Under the pieces are notes generated by a model that was given only the letters and a program-made list of their open reading frames with translations, ran no database searches and was not told where the DNA came from. Position numbers and translations under genes: made by a program. A stretch of 64,000 nt of DNA from JAOPZW01 sp963835295. Its GTDB lineage: Bacteria > Actinomycetota > Thermoleophilia > Solirubrobacterales > Solirubrobacteraceae. Location: contig CAWIEX010000011.1 in NCBI GenBank assembly GCA_963835295.1, forward strand, positions 868,001 to 932,000, written 5' to 3'. Positions 39,596-48,400 of this stretch are shown one piece after another. Within the stretch, counting starts at the first letter, position 1. The number at the start of each line of letters is the position of its first letter.

Positions 39596-40494
39596 ATGGA
39601 CCCGAAGCGGGTGCTGACCTTCCGGGCGGTCGCCCACCACCGCTCGTTCACACGGGCGGCCGAGGAGCTCGCGCTGTCGCAGCCCTCGGTCTCCCAGCAG
39701 GTGGCGGCGCTCGAGCAGGAGGTCGGCGCGCGGCTGATCGACCGTCGGCCCGGCGGGTTGCAGCTCACTGCCGCCGGCGCCCTGCTGCTCGAGCACGCCG
39801 ACGCGATCGCCGTGCGCTTCGACCTCGCCGCGCTCCAGCTCGCCGAGATCGCCGACGACGAGCGCTCACTCCTGCGTATCGGGGCCTTCCCGACCGCGCT
39901 CGCGGGCCTGGTGCCCTCGGCCGTCGCGCAGGTCCGCGCCACCCATCCGGACGCCAGGGTCACCGTGGAGGAGAGCGCCGCCGACGAGTTGCCCGAGCGG
40001 GTCCGCTCGGGAGAGCTCCATCTCGCCGTCGACTTCCAGGACGCCGCCCTCCCCCGCCGCGAGTTCGAGGGCACCGAGCGGCGCGACCTCATGCGCGAGC
40101 CGTTCCTCGTCACCCTTCCGCCCGACCATCGGCTCGCCGGCCAGAAGTCGGTGCGCATCCGCGACCTCGCCGACGACGACTGGACCGCCGCCTACGCGGA
40201 CGGCCTCATCGTCCGCGCCTGCCGCGCCGCCGGCTTCGAGCCGCGCCTGGTCTCGATGACGCGCGACCAGCTCGCCATCCGCGGGCTGATCACGCGCGGG
40301 CTGGCCGTCACGCTCGCGCCCCGGCTGCTGGCCGAGGCGTTCACCGGCACCGCGCTGCGCCCGATCGCCGGCAAGGGCCCGAGCGCGACGTCTACGCGCT
40401 GCTGCCGCCCGGCGGGCGCCACCGGCTCGCCCAGCCCATGCTCGCCGCCCTCGCCCACACCGCCGCGGAGCTGCAGGACGAGTTGGCCCGCTGA
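39596..40494 (+). CDS. LysR-family regulator (apparent frameshift near the end)
   Basis: About 299 residues after correction. The HTH is FRAVAHHRSFTRAAEELALS, QPSVSQQVAALEQEVGARLI (residues about 9-48), then the periplasmic-binding-like effector domain (LLRIGAFPTALAGLVPSAVA, TVEESAADELPERVRSGELH, LAVDFQDA). The frame holds to IAGKGP, then the correct C-terminus ERDVYALLPPGGRHRLAQPM, LAALAHTAAELQDELAR lies one base earlier in phase. Adding one G in AAGGGCCCGAGCG (about 40375-40385) repairs it. Read as given, it would run on with unrelated sequence to 40939. Either it is disabled or a base was lost in sequencing. Confidence 0.85.
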
Positions 40495-40578
40495 GCGCGC
40501 GAGGCGGCTGCCGGCACCGGAGGGCTATCGTCGCTGCACCGTCGCCCGCCGGACATCGTCTGGCCGTCGACGCGATGG

Positions 40579-41991
40579 TCAAGGGCGCCAGCAGGAGCTA
40601 GGCGCCGCCGGGGTGCCGTCGGGGCGCACGAGCAGCGCGCCGTCGGCGCGCAGGCCGATCGAGCGCGCGCTGACGGCGTCGAGGCGACGGACGGTGATCG
40701 GTGGCCCGCCGGCCGGCCGCGCCTCGCTCCGCGCTGCGTCAGGCCCGGTGAAGAGCGTGAGCCCGCGCCCCAAGAGGTCCAAGGTGGACGCGCGCCCCCC
40801 GCCATCAGGGACCCACACGTGCGCGATCCGCCCGCCGAGGTCGACGTGCAGCTCGTCGGCCGCATCGCGCGTGGAGCCGTCCGGATCGGCGGAGCGGGCG
40901 ACGTTGTGCGCGGCGATCGGCCGCCGCTCGGCCTCGTAGGTGTCCAGGAGCTCCGCGCCGGCCCAGCCGCGCACCACCCACCCGAGCTTCCAGCCGAGAT
41001 CGTGCCCGCTGCCGATCGCGGTGTTCATCCCGGTGCCGCCGCGCGGAGTGACCCGGTGGGCCGCATCGCCGGCGAGGAACACGTGGCCGGCGCGGAAGCG
41101 ATCGGCCAGCTGGGCGGCGAAGCTGAAGGAGCCGGTGCGCTCGATGCGGACGTCGAGGTCGTCGACGCCCGCGCCGGCGCGGATCCGCCGCGCGAACCGC
41201 TCGGGGGTGTAGCCCTCGATGTCGTCGGCATCGACCCAGGTCCCGTAGTGCCAGCGGTCGTCGCGACCGGAGGGCAGGAAGGTGCCCGCACCGTGTGGGT
41301 GGCTGACCGAGTAGACGCCGTAGCGATGCTCGCCGACGACCTGCCACAACGGGGCCCGGAAGATCGCCGTGACGACGTGGCCGAGGCCGTCGGGCCCGCG
41401 CATGGCGATGCCCAGCGCGCTGCGAATCCGGCTGCGCGCGCCGTCGGCGGCGACGAGGTAGCGGGCGCGGACCGCCCGGGTCTCGCCGCTCGGCACGTCG
41501 CGCAGCACGACCTCGACGCCCCCCGGCCGGTCGCTCACCTGCACCACCTCGGTGTGGAGCTGCACGCGGGTGGCGCCGAGGGAGCGCAGATGCTCGAGCA
41601 GGACGGGCTCGAGGTGATCCTGCGGCACGCAAGCGGGTGCGGTCGGGCTGAGCAGGGCGGCCTGCTCGCGCGTCGGGATGCCGGTCGGCCACATCGACCC
41701 CTCGGCCACGGTGGCCAGGGTGGCCGACAGCCATCCGTGCCACTCGACGTCGACAGCCTCGGCTCGGACGGCGTCCTCGACGCCCCAGGAGCGGATGAGC
41801 TCCATCGAGCGCAGGCTGATCGCGGTCGCGCGCGGCAGCGAGGACAGCTCGGCCCGGCGCTCGACGAGCATGGTCTCCACGCCGAGCCGCGCCAGGGCGA
41901 TGGCGGCGGCCAGCCCGGCCGGGCCGGCGCCCACGACGACGACCGGGACGTCTGCTGCGCGTATGGTCGCTCTCTTTTCGTCGGACAGCAT
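40579..41991 (-). CDS. FAD-dependent aromatic monooxygenase
   Basis: About 470 residues. The dinucleotide fold VVVVGAGPAGLAAAIALARL (GxGxxG), the DG motif YLVAADGARSRIRSALGI and the second FAD motif GHVFLAGDAAHRVTPRGGTG are the three hallmarks of group A flavoprotein hydroxylases (PheA/TfdB, UbiH type). A thioredoxin-like C-terminal tail is short. It should hydroxylate a phenolic or polyketide-like substrate with NAD(P)H and O2. The ATG at 41991 is chosen over a GTG at 42000 because a small inverted repeat lies between. The divergent TetR gene is probably its repressor. Confidence 0.88.
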   Translation of the reverse strand: MLSDEKRATIRAADVPVVVVGAGPAGLAAAIALARLGVETMLVERRAELSSLPRATAISLRSMELIRSWGVEDAVRAEAVDVEWHGWLSATLATVAEGSMWPTGIPTREQAALLSPTAPACVPQDHLEPVLLEHLRSLGATRVQLHTEVVQVSDRPGGVEVVLRDVPSGETRAVRARYLVAADGARSRIRSALGIAMRGPDGLGHVVTAIFRAPLWQVVGEHRYGVYSVSHPHGAGTFLPSGRDDRWHYGTWVDADDIEGYTPERFARRIRAGAGVDDLDVRIERTGSFSFAAQLADRFRAGHVFLAGDAAHRVTPRGGTGMNTAIGSGHDLGWKLGWVVRGWAGAELLDTYEAERRPIAAHNVARSADPDGSTRDAADELHVDLGGRIAHVWVPDGGGRASTLDLLGRGLTLFTGPDAARSEARPAGGPPITVRRLDAVSARSIGLRADGALLVRPDGTPAAPSSCWRP

Positions 41992-42005
41992 GTCTTTCAC
42001 AAGAC
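41992..42005. promoter_or_regulatory. Short inverted repeat, candidate TetR operator
   Basis: GTCTT and AAGAC separated by four bases, within a locally AT-rich segment between the monooxygenase start (41991) and the TetR start (42033). Two direct copies of CATGTCT also flank it. This is the expected place for the repressor site controlling both divergent genes; arms are short, so the call is tentative. Confidence 0.4.
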
Positions 42006-42032
42006 GTCATGTCTGGCGAATAATGTGTGACG

Positions 42033-42647
42033 ATGGCCACGCGACGCTACGAGCAACGTCTGCGCGCGCAGGCGGCCGAGGAGACGCGCCGGCGCGTGCT
42101 CGACGCGGTGTACGACCAGCTGCGCGAGACGCCGGCCCAGCCGGTCAGCGTCGACCGCATCGCCCGCGTTGCCGGGGTCGCCCGCTCGACCGTCTACGCG
42201 AGCTTCGGCTCGCGCGCCGGGCTCTTCGACGCCTTCGCCGCCGACGTCCTCGAGCGCGGCGGCTTTCGCCGCGTCCTCGACGCCGTCGCCGATCCCGATC
42301 CCCGGGTGACGCTGCGCGCGGGGATCACCGGCGGCGTGCACACCTTCGCCGCCTACCGCGACGTCTTCCGCGCGCTGGTCTCGATGGCCGAGCTCGACCC
42401 GGACGCCGTCGGCGGCGCCATGCAGCGCTCGGAGGAGCGACGCGCCAAGGGCATGATGCGCCTCGCCCGGCGACTGGCCCGGGACGGCCTGCTCCGCGAG
42501 GGCCTCACGGCCAAGCAGGCCGCCGACCGGCTCTGGGTCCTGACCAGCTTCGACGCCTTCGACCTGCTCTACAACGGGCGCGGCCGGTCCGCGAGCGCGG
42601 TGGCCGGCGCCCTCGTGGACATGGCCGAGCGCGCCGTGCTCGGGTGA
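42033..42647 (+). CDS. TetR-family regulator
   Basis: 204 residues. The HTH is RRVLDAVYDQLRETPAQPVS, VDRIARVAGVARSTVYASFG, SRAGLFDAFA (about residues 18-68). The C-terminal helical domain is typical in length. A GTG two codons upstream is an alternative start. It is divergent from the FAD monooxygenase gene with 41 bp between, so it most likely represses that gene in response to an aromatic ligand. Confidence 0.87.
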   Translation: MATRRYEQRLRAQAAEETRRRVLDAVYDQLRETPAQPVSVDRIARVAGVARSTVYASFGSRAGLFDAFAADVLERGGFRRVLDAVADPDPRVTLRAGITGGVHTFAAYRDVFRALVSMAELDPDAVGGAMQRSEERRAKGMMRLARRLARDGLLREGLTAKQAADRLWVLTSFDAFDLLYNGRGRSASAVAGALVDMAERAVLG

Positions 42648-42652
42648 GCGAG

Positions 42653-43801
42653 CTATGCCGCCAGGACCGACGGCTCCGCGCGACGGGCGAGCCGGGCCGT
42701 GCCGAGGGCGCAGAGGGCGAGCGTCGCCAGGGCGGCCGCCGTCACCGCGGCGCCCAGGGCCGGCGTGATGACGTGCTCTTGCAGCCCGATCTGCACCACG
42801 GCTGCGGGCACGCCGAGCTGGGCCGTCGCGATGAGGCCCGCCGAGGGCGGCTGGCCGGTGACCAGCGCTGCGACCGCGTGGATCGCCACGTTGAGCACGA
42901 TGAGCGAGCCGGCGACGAGGAGCAGGTCGGGCTGCCCGACCAGCGCGCTGACGTCCAGGCGCGCTCCGAGCACGACGAAGAAGAGCGGGACGAAGAAGCC
43001 TTCCGCGATGCCGCGGACCTGCGTCGACAGGCGCTTGGGCCCACCGATGGCGGCCACGACGAGGCCCATGGCGAACCCGCCGAGGAGCACGCTGGTGCCG
43101 TGCTCCTGCGCGATCCACGCCAAGCCGAAGAGCACGGCGAGCGAGAGGCGCAGATCGAGCGCCCAACCACGGTGCTTTGAGCGCTTTCGCAGGCGGTGCA
43201 CCCAGGGCTGCGGGCGCAGCCTTCGGGCGACGAAGAAGACGACGAGGGCGCACCCCGCGACGAGGAGGCCGCCGAGGGCGGCGTTGGCCGCCCGGCTGGG
43301 CTGGAGCACGAGCGGGACCGCCAGGATCGATGCCACATCGGCGACGGTGACCTGGGCAATCACCACCATCGCCGCGGGGCCGTCGAGCCTTCGCTCCTGG
43401 AGGGTCGGCAGGACGATGGCCGCCGAGCCGGAGGCCAGGAGGACGGCGTAGACGGCAACATGGCCCGTCCCGGCGAGCTCGGCGACCGCCAGGCCGCCGA
43501 GCGGCGCAGCGAGCGCGGCCACCGCCGCCGCCAGCGCGCCCCGGGTGAGGCCGCGGCGCAGACGCCCGTCGCGCAACGGGACGTGCATGCCGACGGTCAG
43601 CATCAGCATCGCGAAGCCGGCGTCGGCCAGGAACGACAGCGTCGCGTTGTCGGCGTGGACGACGTCCAGGCCGCTGCGACCGAGAACGACGCCCGCGACG
43701 ATCTCGCCGACCACCACCGGCACGAACACGCGCCGGCTGCCCGCGAGCAACGGCCCGGCCAGACCGGCAGCCACGATCAGCGCGAGGTCGCCGAGGCTCA
43801 C
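42653..43801 (-). CDS. Cation:proton antiporter, CPA2 / Kef type
   Basis: 382 residues, about 12 hydrophobic segments. Family marks include VPVVVGEIVAGVVLGRSGLD (the GEIxxGxxLG motif near residues 27-46), FAMLMLTVGMHVPLRDGRLR and GFFVPLFFVVLGARLDVSAL, with the conserved Asp-type cation site region AQVTVADVASILAVPLVL. No RCK or Trk-N nucleotide-binding domain is attached, so it resembles the short NapA-like antiporters. It exchanges Na+ or K+ for H+. Its stop is 5 bp from the convergent TetR gene. Confidence 0.87.
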   Translation of the reverse strand: MSLGDLALIVAAGLAGPLLAGSRRVFVPVVVGEIVAGVVLGRSGLDVVHADNATLSFLADAGFAMLMLTVGMHVPLRDGRLRRGLTRGALAAAVAALAAPLGGLAVAELAGTGHVAVYAVLLASGSAAIVLPTLQERRLDGPAAMVVIAQVTVADVASILAVPLVLQPSRAANAALGGLLVAGCALVVFFVARRLRPQPWVHRLRKRSKHRGWALDLRLSLAVLFGLAWIAQEHGTSVLLGGFAMGLVVAAIGGPKRLSTQVRGIAEGFFVPLFFVVLGARLDVSALVGQPDLLLVAGSLIVLNVAIHAVAALVTGQPPSAGLIATAQLGVPAAVVQIGLQEHVITPALGAAVTAAALATLALCALGTARLARRAEPSVLAA

Positions 43802-43895
43802 CGGGCGAGCCTACGCGCACGCGGTTCCTCTGCCGTTCGGCGCAGAGCCGTCGAGCCGCGGGGCGACCTGAGAGGATCGCCCCGCCAGCACGACC

Positions 43896-44843
43896 GTGCC
43901 GGTGCCGGCCACCGAGGCCGGATGGGCGTTCGCTCTGATGATCCTGGGACTGCTGCTAGCGCTCGCGTCCGCGTTGGCCACCAACGTGGCCTTCCTCTTG
44001 AAGTACCGCGGCGCGGTCGTCGTGGCCCCGATCGACGTCCGCCATCCGCTCCGCAGCGCCGCCGCGCTCTTTCACTCGAAGTGGTTCGCGGTCGGCTGGC
44101 TGGTCGCCATCCTCGCGTGGGCGCTGCACGTCGGCGCGCTCGCCCGCGCGCCGCTCTCGATCGTCCAGGCCGTGCTCTCCGGCGGCCTGGTCTTCCTGGC
44201 CGTCCTCGCCGAGCGCTTCTTCGGCTTCCATCTCGGGCGATGGCAGTGGTTCGGCGTCACCATCACGGCCGCCGGGCTGGCGGTCATCGGGCTGACCGGC
44301 GGCGGCGCCAACCGACCGCAGCACTCCTCGCTGGCGGCGCTCATCGCCGTCGAGGGCGCGATCTTCGGCCTCGGCGCCGCGCTCCTGGCCATCTCCGCTC
44401 ACCGCCGCGTCCTGGACCGCGCCGAGGGGCTCCTGCTGGGCCTCGCCGCCGGGGCGCTCTTCGGCGTCTCCGACGTCGCCATCAAGTACCTCACCCACGC
44501 CCACGGCGGGCTGCACGGGCTGCGCAGCCCGTGGACGGCGACCGCGATCGTCGCCGGAACGATCGCCTTCTACGCCTCGGCCCGCAGCCTGCAGCTCGGC
44601 CCCGGCGTCGAGGTCATCGCCTTCACCTCGGTGGCCGCGAACCTGGCCGCCATCATCGGCGGCATCCTCGTCTTCGGCGAGCCCATCGGCTCGGCGCCGC
44701 TCGCGATCGGCGCCCGCTTCGTCGCCTTCTGCCTCGTCATCGTCGGCGCGGCGCTCATGCCCTCCCACCACGGCGACCAGCGCGAGCCCGAGCCGAGGGA
44801 GCCACCGGTCGCGGCGCCGTTCCGACAAGAGAAATCGGCTTGA
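43896..44843 (+). CDS. EamA/DMT-superfamily transporter
   Basis: 315 residues with about 9-10 hydrophobic segments arranged as an inverted repeat: ALMILGLLLALASALATNVA, FLLKYRG, KWFAVGWLVAILAWALHVGA, SIVQAVLSGGLVFLAVLAER, and in the second half GALFGVSDVAIKYLTHAHGG, GVEVIAFTSVAANLAAIIGG. This resembles DMT transporters including the NIPA-like group. Substrate unknown. Starts at the GTG 43896 or at ATG 43938 are possible; the C-terminal 35 residues are polar. Confidence 0.75.
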   Translation: MPVPATEAGWAFALMILGLLLALASALATNVAFLLKYRGAVVVAPIDVRHPLRSAAALFHSKWFAVGWLVAILAWALHVGALARAPLSIVQAVLSGGLVFLAVLAERFFGFHLGRWQWFGVTITAAGLAVIGLTGGGANRPQHSSLAALIAVEGAIFGLGAALLAISAHRRVLDRAEGLLLGLAAGALFGVSDVAIKYLTHAHGGLHGLRSPWTATAIVAGTIAFYASARSLQLGPGVEVIAFTSVAANLAAIIGGILVFGEPIGSAPLAIGARFVAFCLVIVGAALMPSHHGDQREPEPREPPVAAPFRQEKSA

Positions 44844-44868
44844 CAAAAATAATTGTCGGTGGCAAGGT
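44840..44868 (+). promoter_or_regulatory. Promoter and operator of the ArsR-SRPBCC operon
   Basis: TTGACA at 44840-44845 is a consensus -35 hexamer; CAAGGT at 44863-44868 with 17-bp spacing is a weak -10. An inverted repeat GACAA / TTGTC (44842-44846 and 44853-44857) overlaps the -35, and a second CCGACAA lies at 44822-44828, completing a wider palindrome with TTGTCGG. The region is strikingly AT-rich. The ATG at 44875 is only about 7 bases past the -10, so the mRNA is likely leaderless. Confidence 0.6.
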
Positions 44869-44874
44869 GCGCCC

Positions 44875-45474
44875 ATGCACGACGTCGCCGTCATCGACGA
44901 CCCCGCCGCCGCCGAGGCCTCGCTGGATCCGATCCGGGGCCGCCTGCTCGCCGAGCTGGCCGACCCCGGGTCCGCCAGCACGCTCGCCGCGCGCGTCGGG
45001 CTGACGCGCCAGAAGGCCAACTACCACCTGCGCTCGCTGGAGCGCCACGGCCTGATCGAGCTCGTCGAGGAGCGCCGTAAGGGCAACTGCACCGAGCGCG
45101 TGCTCCAGGCGACCGCGGCGTCCTACGTGATCTCGCCGACGGCCCTGTCCTCCGTCGCGCCCGATCCGTCGCGCGAGCCCGACCAGCGCTCGGCGCGCTG
45201 GCTGCTCGCCGTCGCGGGACGCCTGGTCCGCGAAGTCGGCGACCTCATCACCGGGGCGAGCGCGGCCGGCAAGCCGCTGGCGACCCTCGGGATCGACAGC
45301 GAGGTGCGCTTCGCGTCGGCCAAGGATCGGGCCGCGTTCGCCGCCGAGCTGGCCGACGCGGTCAACGGCCTCGTCGCCAAGTACCACGACGAGGCCGCCC
45401 CCGGCGGTCGCCCGCACCGCTTCGTCGTCGCACTGCACCCCACCATCACGCACCCCAAGGAGCCGAAGTCATGA
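44875..45474 (+). CDS. ArsR-type winged-helix regulator
   Basis: 199 residues. The wHTH occupies residues about 15-75: LDPIRGRLLAELADPGSAST, LAARVGLTRQKANYHLRSLE, RHGLIELVEERRKGN. A longer C-terminal domain than plain ArsR (IDSEVRFASAKDRAAFAAEL) is typical of regulators paired with SRPBCC proteins. The stop codon overlaps the ATG of the SRPBCC gene (ATGA), so the two are co-translated. It probably represses this operon through the palindrome at its promoter. Confidence 0.85.
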   Translation: MHDVAVIDDPAAAEASLDPIRGRLLAELADPGSASTLAARVGLTRQKANYHLRSLERHGLIELVEERRKGNCTERVLQATAASYVISPTALSSVAPDPSREPDQRSARWLLAVAGRLVREVGDLITGASAAGKPLATLGIDSEVRFASAKDRAAFAAELADAVNGLVAKYHDEAAPGGRPHRFVVALHPTITHPKEPKS

Positions 45475-46202
45475 GCCGCGAGTTCGAAGTCAGCCGCGAG
45501 ATCGACCTGCCCGCCACCCCCGACGACGTGTGGACCGCGATCACCGCGGAGCCCGCGGCCTGGATGTTCCCGACGGGCATGGAGATCCCCGCCGGCGCCG
45601 CGCCGCCCGAGGGCGCGCCGATCACGACGTGGGACCCGCCGCACCGCCTGGTGGTCCGCATGGAGTCGCCGGACGGGACGTTCAACGCGCTCGACTACAC
45701 GATCGAGGCCCGCGCGGGCGGCACGGCGCACCTGCGCTACGTCCACAGCGGCATCCTCGCCGACGAGTGGGAGGACCAGTACGACGCCATCGGCGGCCAC
45801 ACCGACTTCTACCTGCACACCCTCGCGCAGTACCTCGAGCACTTCAACGGCCGCCGGGTCACCTACGTCGGCCAGCCGTCGGACGGCATCAACGGGCCCG
45901 AATCGGCCGGCAGGCCGGACGCGATGGATGCGCTGCGCGCCGCCCTGGGCGTCTCCCCCGACGCGGGCGTGGGCGATCCGGTTCACGCGTCGCTCGGCGA
46001 CGCCGGCACGCTCGACGGCGTCATCGACTACTCGACGCCGGAGTTCCTCGGCGTGCGCGCCGCCGACGGCCTGTTCCGCTTCTTCGGGCGCAACCACTAC
46101 GGCAGCGTGGTCGGGATGAGCGCGCACCTCTTCGAGGACGGGGTCGACGCCGCGGCGAGCGAGGCGGCGCTCAAGGCGTGGCTCGACGGGGTGTACGCCT
46201 AG
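45471..46202 (+). CDS. SRPBCC (AHSA1/START-like) domain protein
   Basis: 243 residues: EFEVSREIDLPATPDDVWTA at the start is the typical first strand and helix of the SRPBCC fold; TTWDPPHRLVVRMESPDGTF, AHLRYVHSGI and the long helix YDAIGGHTDFYLHTLAQYLE follow. The fold binds hydrophobic ligands. A C-terminal extension of ~90 residues (DAMDALRAALGVSPDAGVGD to the end) appears to be a second smaller domain. Coupled to the ArsR regulator, a very common actinobacterial pair of unknown physiological role. Confidence 0.85.
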   Translation: MSREFEVSREIDLPATPDDVWTAITAEPAAWMFPTGMEIPAGAAPPEGAPITTWDPPHRLVVRMESPDGTFNALDYTIEARAGGTAHLRYVHSGILADEWEDQYDAIGGHTDFYLHTLAQYLEHFNGRRVTYVGQPSDGINGPESAGRPDAMDALRAALGVSPDAGVGDPVHASLGDAGTLDGVIDYSTPEFLGVRAADGLFRFFGRNHYGSVVGMSAHLFEDGVDAAASEAALKAWLDGVYA

Positions 46203-46245
46203 GGCGACACGTTCTCGGTCGTCGTCCTGCGGTAGACCTCGCGCC

Positions 46246-46989
46246 ATGACCAAGGCACTGCAGGACACGGTCGCGCTCGTCACGGGCGCGAGCAGCGGCA
46301 TCGGCGAGGCGACGGCGCGCGCTCTCGCCGAGCAGGGCGCGACGGTCGCCGTCGCCGCCCGCCGCAAGGACCGTCTGGACGCGCTGACCGCGGAGATCGG
46401 CGGCCTCGCCATCGAGACCGACGTCACCGACCGCGAGCAGGCGATCGGCGCCGTCGAGCGCACCGCGCAGGAGCTCGGGCGGCTCGACATCGTCATCAAC
46501 AACGCCGGCGTGATGCTGCTGGGGGAGATCGTCGATGCCCCCGTGGAGGAGTGGGATCGCATGATCGCGCTCAACCTCCAAGGGCTGCTCTACGTCGCCC
46601 ACGCCGCCCTCCCCCACCTCTTGACCGCCGCCGAGCAGGAGCCGCGGCGGGTGGCGGATCTCGTCAACGTCAGCTCGGTCGCGGGCCGGCGCGTCGGCGT
46701 CGGAGGGGGCATCTACCAGATGACCAAGCACGGGGTCGGCGTCTTCAGCGAGGCCCTGCGCCAGGAGGTGGGCGGCCGCCACGTGCGCTCGTCCCTGATC
46801 GAGCCCGGCGCGACGGAGAGCGAGCTCGTCAGCCACGTCCGCGAGGAGGTCCGCGACCAGCTGCCGCCCAGCCTCGACGAGATACTGCGCGCCGAGGACA
46901 TCGCCGACGGGATCCTCTACATCGTCACGCGACCGCGCCACGTGTCGGTCAACGAGCTGCTCGTCCGCCCGACCGAGCAGGTGCGCTAG
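46246..46989 (+). CDS. SDR family oxidoreductase
   Basis: 247 residues: VALVTGASSGIGEATARALA (TGxxxGIG), VVINNAGVML (NNAG), VNVSSVAGRRVGVGGGIYQM followed by TKHG (catalytic Ser, Tyr and Lys), then IEPGATESELVSHV. It fits the classical NADP-dependent group close to serine/3-hydroxyacid dehydrogenase and clavaldehyde-type enzymes. The substrate is unknown. The gene stands alone after the ArsR-SRPBCC pair; its stop lies 4 bp from the convergent F420 oxidoreductase. Confidence 0.9.
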   Translation: MTKALQDTVALVTGASSGIGEATARALAEQGATVAVAARRKDRLDALTAEIGGLAIETDVTDREQAIGAVERTAQELGRLDIVINNAGVMLLGEIVDAPVEEWDRMIALNLQGLLYVAHAALPHLLTAAEQEPRRVADLVNVSSVAGRRVGVGGGIYQMTKHGVGVFSEALRQEVGGRHVRSSLIEPGATESELVSHVREEVRDQLPPSLDEILRAEDIADGILYIVTRPRHVSVNELLVRPTEQVR

Positions 46990-46993
46990 CAAG

Positions 46994-47932
46994 TCAGAGC
47001 ATCGCAGGCAGCTCGCGGCCGATCAGCGCGACCATGTCGAGATCGTCGTGGGCGAGGTGCTGGCACATGATCCGGTGCACGCCCGCCTCGGCCAGCGCGG
47101 CGGTCTGCCCGGCCGCGTCCTCGAGGGTCCCGACGATCCATCCCGGCGGCGGCTGCGCCAGGAACGCCGTCGCGTCGCCGCCGGTCAGCTCGGCCAGGCG
47201 CCGCGTGCGGTCCTCGAGCTCGCCGCGGTCGCGGCCGACCACGACGCCGGTCATGAGCGAGAACGGGAGCGGTTCGCGGCCGGCCTGCTCGCACGCGTGC
47301 TCGACCGCCGCTCGGCGCTCGCTCACCTCGGCGGGCGTGGCGAACACGGTGTTGTACTCGTCGGCGTAGCGGGCGGCGAGGGCGGCGCTGCGCGGCCCGG
47401 CGCTGCCGCCGATGATGATCGGCGGGTGCGGGCGCTGCGCGGGCTTGGGCTGGGCCTCGAGGCCGCGCAGGGTGTAGTGCTCGCCGTCGAAGCTGAACGG
47501 CCCCTGCGCCCACGAGCCGAGGATGACCTGCAGCTGCTCCTCGAGCACGTCCATCCGCTCGCGTGTGGGCCGAAACGGGAAGCCGAAGGCCTCGTGCTCG
47601 CGCTCGTGCCAGCCGGCGCCCAGGCCGAGCTCCACCCGGCCGTCGGAGACGTGGTCGGCCGTCACGACGGCCTTCGCCAGAACCGATGGGTGGCGGAAGC
47701 TGGCGGGCGAGACCATGGTGCCCAGGCGCAGCGTCGTCGTCACGGCGCCGAGCGCCGCGAGCGTCGTCCAGGCGTCCAGCGCGCCGCGCTCGGGATGGTC
47801 GCCACCGAGCTCCAGGTAGTGGTCGGAGCGAAACAGCGCCGGGACGCCGTGCTCCTCACACGCGCGCGCCAGCGCGAGCCACTGCGGCCAAGAGACGCCC
47901 TCCTGGCCCTCGATCATCAGGCAGAGGTCCAT
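46994..47932 (-). CDS. LLM-class (luciferase-like) F420-dependent oxidoreductase
   Basis: About 312 residues. Barrel motifs match the luciferase-like family: PALFRSDHYLELGGDHPERG, AWTTLAALGAVTTTLRLGTM, VSPASFRHPSVLAKAVVTAD, RVELGLGAGWHEREHEAFGF and PPIIIGGSAGPRSAALAARY. In Actinobacteria such proteins usually use coenzyme F420. Substrate unknown. The ATG at 47932 is preferred to a GTG four codons upstream. The repeat-rich accessory stretch begins just upstream of its start. Confidence 0.88.
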   Translation of the reverse strand: MDLCLMIEGQEGVSWPQWLALARACEEHGVPALFRSDHYLELGGDHPERGALDAWTTLAALGAVTTTLRLGTMVSPASFRHPSVLAKAVVTADHVSDGRVELGLGAGWHEREHEAFGFPFRPTRERMDVLEEQLQVILGSWAQGPFSFDGEHYTLRGLEAQPKPAQRPHPPIIIGGSAGPRSAALAARYADEYNTVFATPAEVSERRAAVEHACEQAGREPLPFSLMTGVVVGRDRGELEDRTRRLAELTGGDATAFLAQPPPGWIVGTLEDAAGQTAALAEAGVHRIMCQHLAHDDLDMVALIGRELPAML

Positions 47933-47977
47933 GTCGCTGGACACTACGTTGCGCGCCCGCCGGGCGACGCGCGGCGA

Positions 47978-48293
47978 CGGCGCGCCGGCGTTCCGCAGGC
48001 CATGCGCCGGTGGCGGGCGGGTCCTGTCGGCGGATCACGCTCCTCAGACTCCGCAGGCTCCGTCCGAGGACGTGTCCGCCGCCACCCGCCCGAGCATCGT
48101 CCTTGCCCGGCCGGGCGCTCGCGCCCGCGTCGCGGTCCGCGAGCGTCTACTCCTTCGCGACCACAGCTCCTGCGCCGATTCGATGCCCTGGTGCTCTCCG
48201 CCGGCGTATCGCGCCACCGTGGTTCGGCCTCCGCATTGGCGAGCCAACGGTGCGCCGGCGCGTCCTTTGGGGGCCTCGACGTAACGTGTTGAC
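47978..48293 (+). repeat. Structured interspersed repeat, copy A
   Basis: The most divergent full-length copy of a four-member family. It has a GC stem GGTGGCGGGCGG / CCGCCACCCGCC enclosing a hairpin built on CCTCAGACTCCGCAGGCTCC, the 12-bp palindrome GCCCGGCCGGGC, a conserved CAGCTCCTGCGCC box, and an end block with CACCGT / ACGGTG arms. Orientation matches copy B and is opposite to C and D. Frames are interrupted between copies, so it is probably not coding. Outside this copy the 47945-48400 gap holds only a short tandem repeat. Confidence 0.8.
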
Positions 48294-48312
48294 GGCGTAA
48301 CGTGTTGACGGC
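48281..48312 (+). repeat. Two tandem 16-bp units
   Basis: GTAACGTGTTGACGGC occurs twice in a row (48281-48296 and 48297-48312). The first unit overlaps the right border of repeat copy A, whose copy C ends with the similar CGCAACGTGTTG. It may mark the original element end, duplicated during insertion or replication slippage. Confidence 0.8.
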
Positions 48313-48400
48313 CGAGGCGCGGCCCTCTGCGGCCACGCGGAAGCGGCTGGTCGGGGAGTTGGGCGACGCCGAAGGCCGGCGCCGCCCACAGCAGCCCGTG

